NCBI GenBank assembly: GCA_025617745.1 | Contig: CM046864.1 | Location: 29,615,162-29,679,161, forward strand | DNA from: Heliocidaris erythrogramma | Taxonomy: Eukaryota > Echinodermata > Echinoidea > Camarodonta > Echinometridae | Reading direction: 5' to 3' | DNA: 64,000 nt | Part shown: positions 62,189-64,000 of the stretch, in pieces | Position numbering within the stretch: the stretch's first letter is position 1 | Layout: every line of letters begins with the position of its first letter | Position numbers and translations under genes: made by a program | The notes under the pieces: generated by a model | What the model was told of the DNA's origin: nothing | Seen by the model: only the letters and a program-made list of their open reading frames with translations | The model's database searches: none

Positions 62189-62761
62189 ATGAGTAGGCCT
62201 ATACGCGAGACCTTTGAGACTGTTTCTCACCAAATTATTGGTACTGGGTCAGGGCACAGTTTACCTCAAAGAATCACTGAGACAGTGCAATGCATCAGAC
62301 CCCTCGGTCCTCGTTATCAATTCGATGTACCGCAGTCCCAGTTCGAAATCGACAACACAGGTCCAGCTCGCGTAGCTGGACCTGTGCACCCGAACCGCGT
62401 CGTGGCACAAACGGTGGAGAGTACCGTTCGGTCGCGCATGCCTGAAACTGTCGTCCCGCATCATCTTGTTGGCCCAGAGTACCCCGGATCTTTTCCTCGG
62501 GTTATCCGAAACCAGCCAGACCGACCCGTATCATTTCTTCCCCTGGATCGAATCCACGAAAATGGACATCCGGATATTTCACGCTTCACTACAGAGGAAT
62601 TCAAAGTTTTTCACGATTACCTGACGAAATCTACCGAAGATGGCCGAAGCTTCCAAGGGTCTTGGCAGATAGACAATGAAGATATTGCGGTTAGTATGAT
62701 AAAAATATTGGATTTGATCGTGGGTCAGGATAGGCATGGTAAATCTCAAGCAACAATATGA
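62189..62761 (+). CDS. Hypothetical protein, ~190 aa
   Basis: An open frame from the ATG at 62189 to a TGA at 62759-62761 reads MSRPIRETFETVSHQIIGTG and onward. It contains a Pro/Arg/Val-rich middle (GPRYQFDVPQSQFEIDN, ARVAGPVHPNRVVAQTVE) and an acidic-hydrophobic end (FTTEEFKVFHDYLTKSTEDG, DIAVSMIKILDLIVGQ). The base composition is more GC-balanced than the flanks, consistent with coding. I do not recognise a domain. The frame is open back to 62039, but that part overlaps the transposon end. It may be a single-exon gene, one exon of a longer gene, or a domesticated repeat fragment. Confidence 0.5.
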   Translation: MSRPIRETFETVSHQIIGTGSGHSLPQRITETVQCIRPLGPRYQFDVPQSQFEIDNTGPARVAGPVHPNRVVAQTVESTVRSRMPETVVPHHLVGPEYPGSFPRVIRNQPDRPVSFLPLDRIHENGHPDISRFTTEEFKVFHDYLTKSTEDGRSFQGSWQIDNEDIAVSMIKILDLIVGQDRHGKSQATI

Positions 62762-62965
62762 TGATGATTACGCATATAAGGATCGAAATATTCTTGCATT
62801 TCAATGGAATTCATAAGCTTATCATCCTTTTGTTGACATTGTTGGGAAGTCTGTTGGAAATCATTGCAGCCTTTGTGCCTCAAATGCGATGAGCATTTGA
62901 GGAAACCCGAGAAAACTATCACTCAATATCCAGACCCACAATGACCCTTTACATTGTATATTTAA

Positions 62966-63455
62966 AGGAGAATAGTCCACTCTAACATCGAATGGCCTTT
63001 AATGAATGCGTAAAATTGAGAGAAAACGATTAGAGCAAAATGAGGAAAATTCTGTGGAGGATAAGAAAAAAAGGTTATGAGGCTTGCGTTATGAGGCTTC
63101 AAAATTTTACTCCAGATATTTTGCGTATTTAGGATTAATATTATTATTAAAAAAAAAATATCACTAGAAAATATGTCAATGTACCTGTACGCTGGATAAC
63201 AAGGTTTTTACACAGCCCTTCTATGGAAGAGATATGACTTCATATGAAAACAAAGGAATGAGAATTTTTTGAATTTTATATGTCCTAGCAAGGAGGAGAG
63301 GTTTTCGCTCCGTAAATCAGTGAGATTGCAATTTTGAAAAAAATTGGTAACTTCCTATCCTCTTTTTCATGTTGTTTAAACTTTCATTGATGTAATTCTC
63401 TCACTTATCTGCATTTATTGATATACACTTCAGAGTATAATGGTAAACGACTCCT
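62966..63455. mobile_element. TTAA-flanked MITE
   Basis: AGGAGAATAGTCCACTC on the left and AGGAGTCGTTTACCATTA on the complement of the right, flanked by TTAA (62962-62965, 63456-63459). Terminal matching is short, so confidence is moderate. Confidence 0.5.
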
Positions 63456-63459
63456 TTAA

Positions 63460-64000
63460 GTCCTTGACAGAACGTGAAAATGCAGGTACCGAAAAATATA
63501 CTGGGTCAAGGTCCATCTCATCATTTATATAACAATCATCAGTGGCGTAGCGTTAGTTCAGATATTGATGAATGGGCAATGAAAGGGTAGCTTATATTAT
63601 GTGTGTGAAATGCAAAGTAACAATGTCATTGACTAGATATGGGTATGGGCGTAGGATGGCGCCGTAATTATTCTAATTAAACGAAGGAGCAAATATGTCC
63701 GTAAGTACAAAAAATGAAAGAGGTTGAACTTTGCTTGTTAAAGTTTTCTTAACGCTCTTGGTAATATTATTCAGTTCAGTTCAGATCTATATGTATTTCA
63801 AAATTCCAGAAAACGATATGTACATTTAAATAGATGAAATAAAATACATTTTTAATACAAGCGATGCTCACAAAAGATTAAAAGAACATATAGGAAAAGG
63901 CATAGCATGGAGATAGATTGCAAAGGAGCCCATTAGTTCTGTCGAGGCAGTAATCCTGTTAAACAAACTGATGGAATACAGAATTTTCATAATGTTGAAA
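63460..64000. other. Intergenic, nothing recognised
   Basis: AT-rich DNA at the window end; the small open frames are unsupported. Confidence 0.4.

Overview
This is a gene-poor, intron-rich stretch of a metazoan nuclear genome. The spliced RECQ1-type helicase, the constant CATGTA/ACATGTA words in the non-coding DNA, the abundance of short palindromic transposons and the tRNA-derived SINEs suggest a marine deuterostome, most likely an echinoderm such as a sea urchin. That taxon is an inference. Three protein genes can be supported, one further open frame is plausible, and at least half of the window is transposon-derived.

Layout. 1-7 kb: hAT-like and fold-back MITEs, with an autonomous-type PIF/Harbinger element (1379-3405) inserted in a fold-back element. 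7.15-23.0 kb, + strand: an 11-exon RECQL (RECQ1) gene predicted to encode about 957 aa. All splice phases agree from an ATG at 7154 to the stop at 23002, and the C-terminal tail is about 300 aa longer than in human RECQ1. 23-33 kb: repeats, ATC microsatellites and TTAA-flanked MITEs. 33.84-36.17 kb, - strand: a single-exon coiled-coil protein with W-containing motifs (CCDC181/CCDC34/MAP9-like in character). 37-40.4 kb: a decayed GTGCCCC minisatellite, then a nested MITE pair. 41.78-43.48 kb, + strand: a two-exon gene of about 298 aa, possibly TEPP/SPMIP8-like. 44-54.4 kb: gene-free DNA with a dispersed GGCGCTA-containing repeat, a large fold-back element, an 820-bp segmental duplication and microsatellites. 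54.4-55.5 kb: a 157-bp satellite carrying perfect DR1 nuclear-receptor half-site pairs. 55.6-59.4 kb: two dead non-LTR retrotransposons, one split by a hAT MITE with an 8-bp target duplication. 59.7-60.4 kb: a triple-nested transposon. 61.1-63.5 kb: two TTAA-flanked elements flanking an unrecognised ORF of about 190 aa.

The genes do not form an obvious pathway. RECQ1 is a DNA-repair helicase; the other two named candidates look ciliary, microtubule-associated or sperm-related. Most noteworthy: (1) RECQ1 introns repeatedly carry partial tandem duplicates of exon/intron junctions, including decoy splice sites; (2) its C-terminal tail carries a textbook SUMO-interacting motif next to the conserved basic NLS; (3) many MITEs carry TTAA target duplications, and two start within about 30 bp after a stop codon; (4) nested insertions can be dated relative to each other because empty-site copies lie in the same window; (5) the DR1 satellite.

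All coordinates were read by eye. Repeat edges are generally good to a few bases where a target duplication is quoted and approximate elsewhere.
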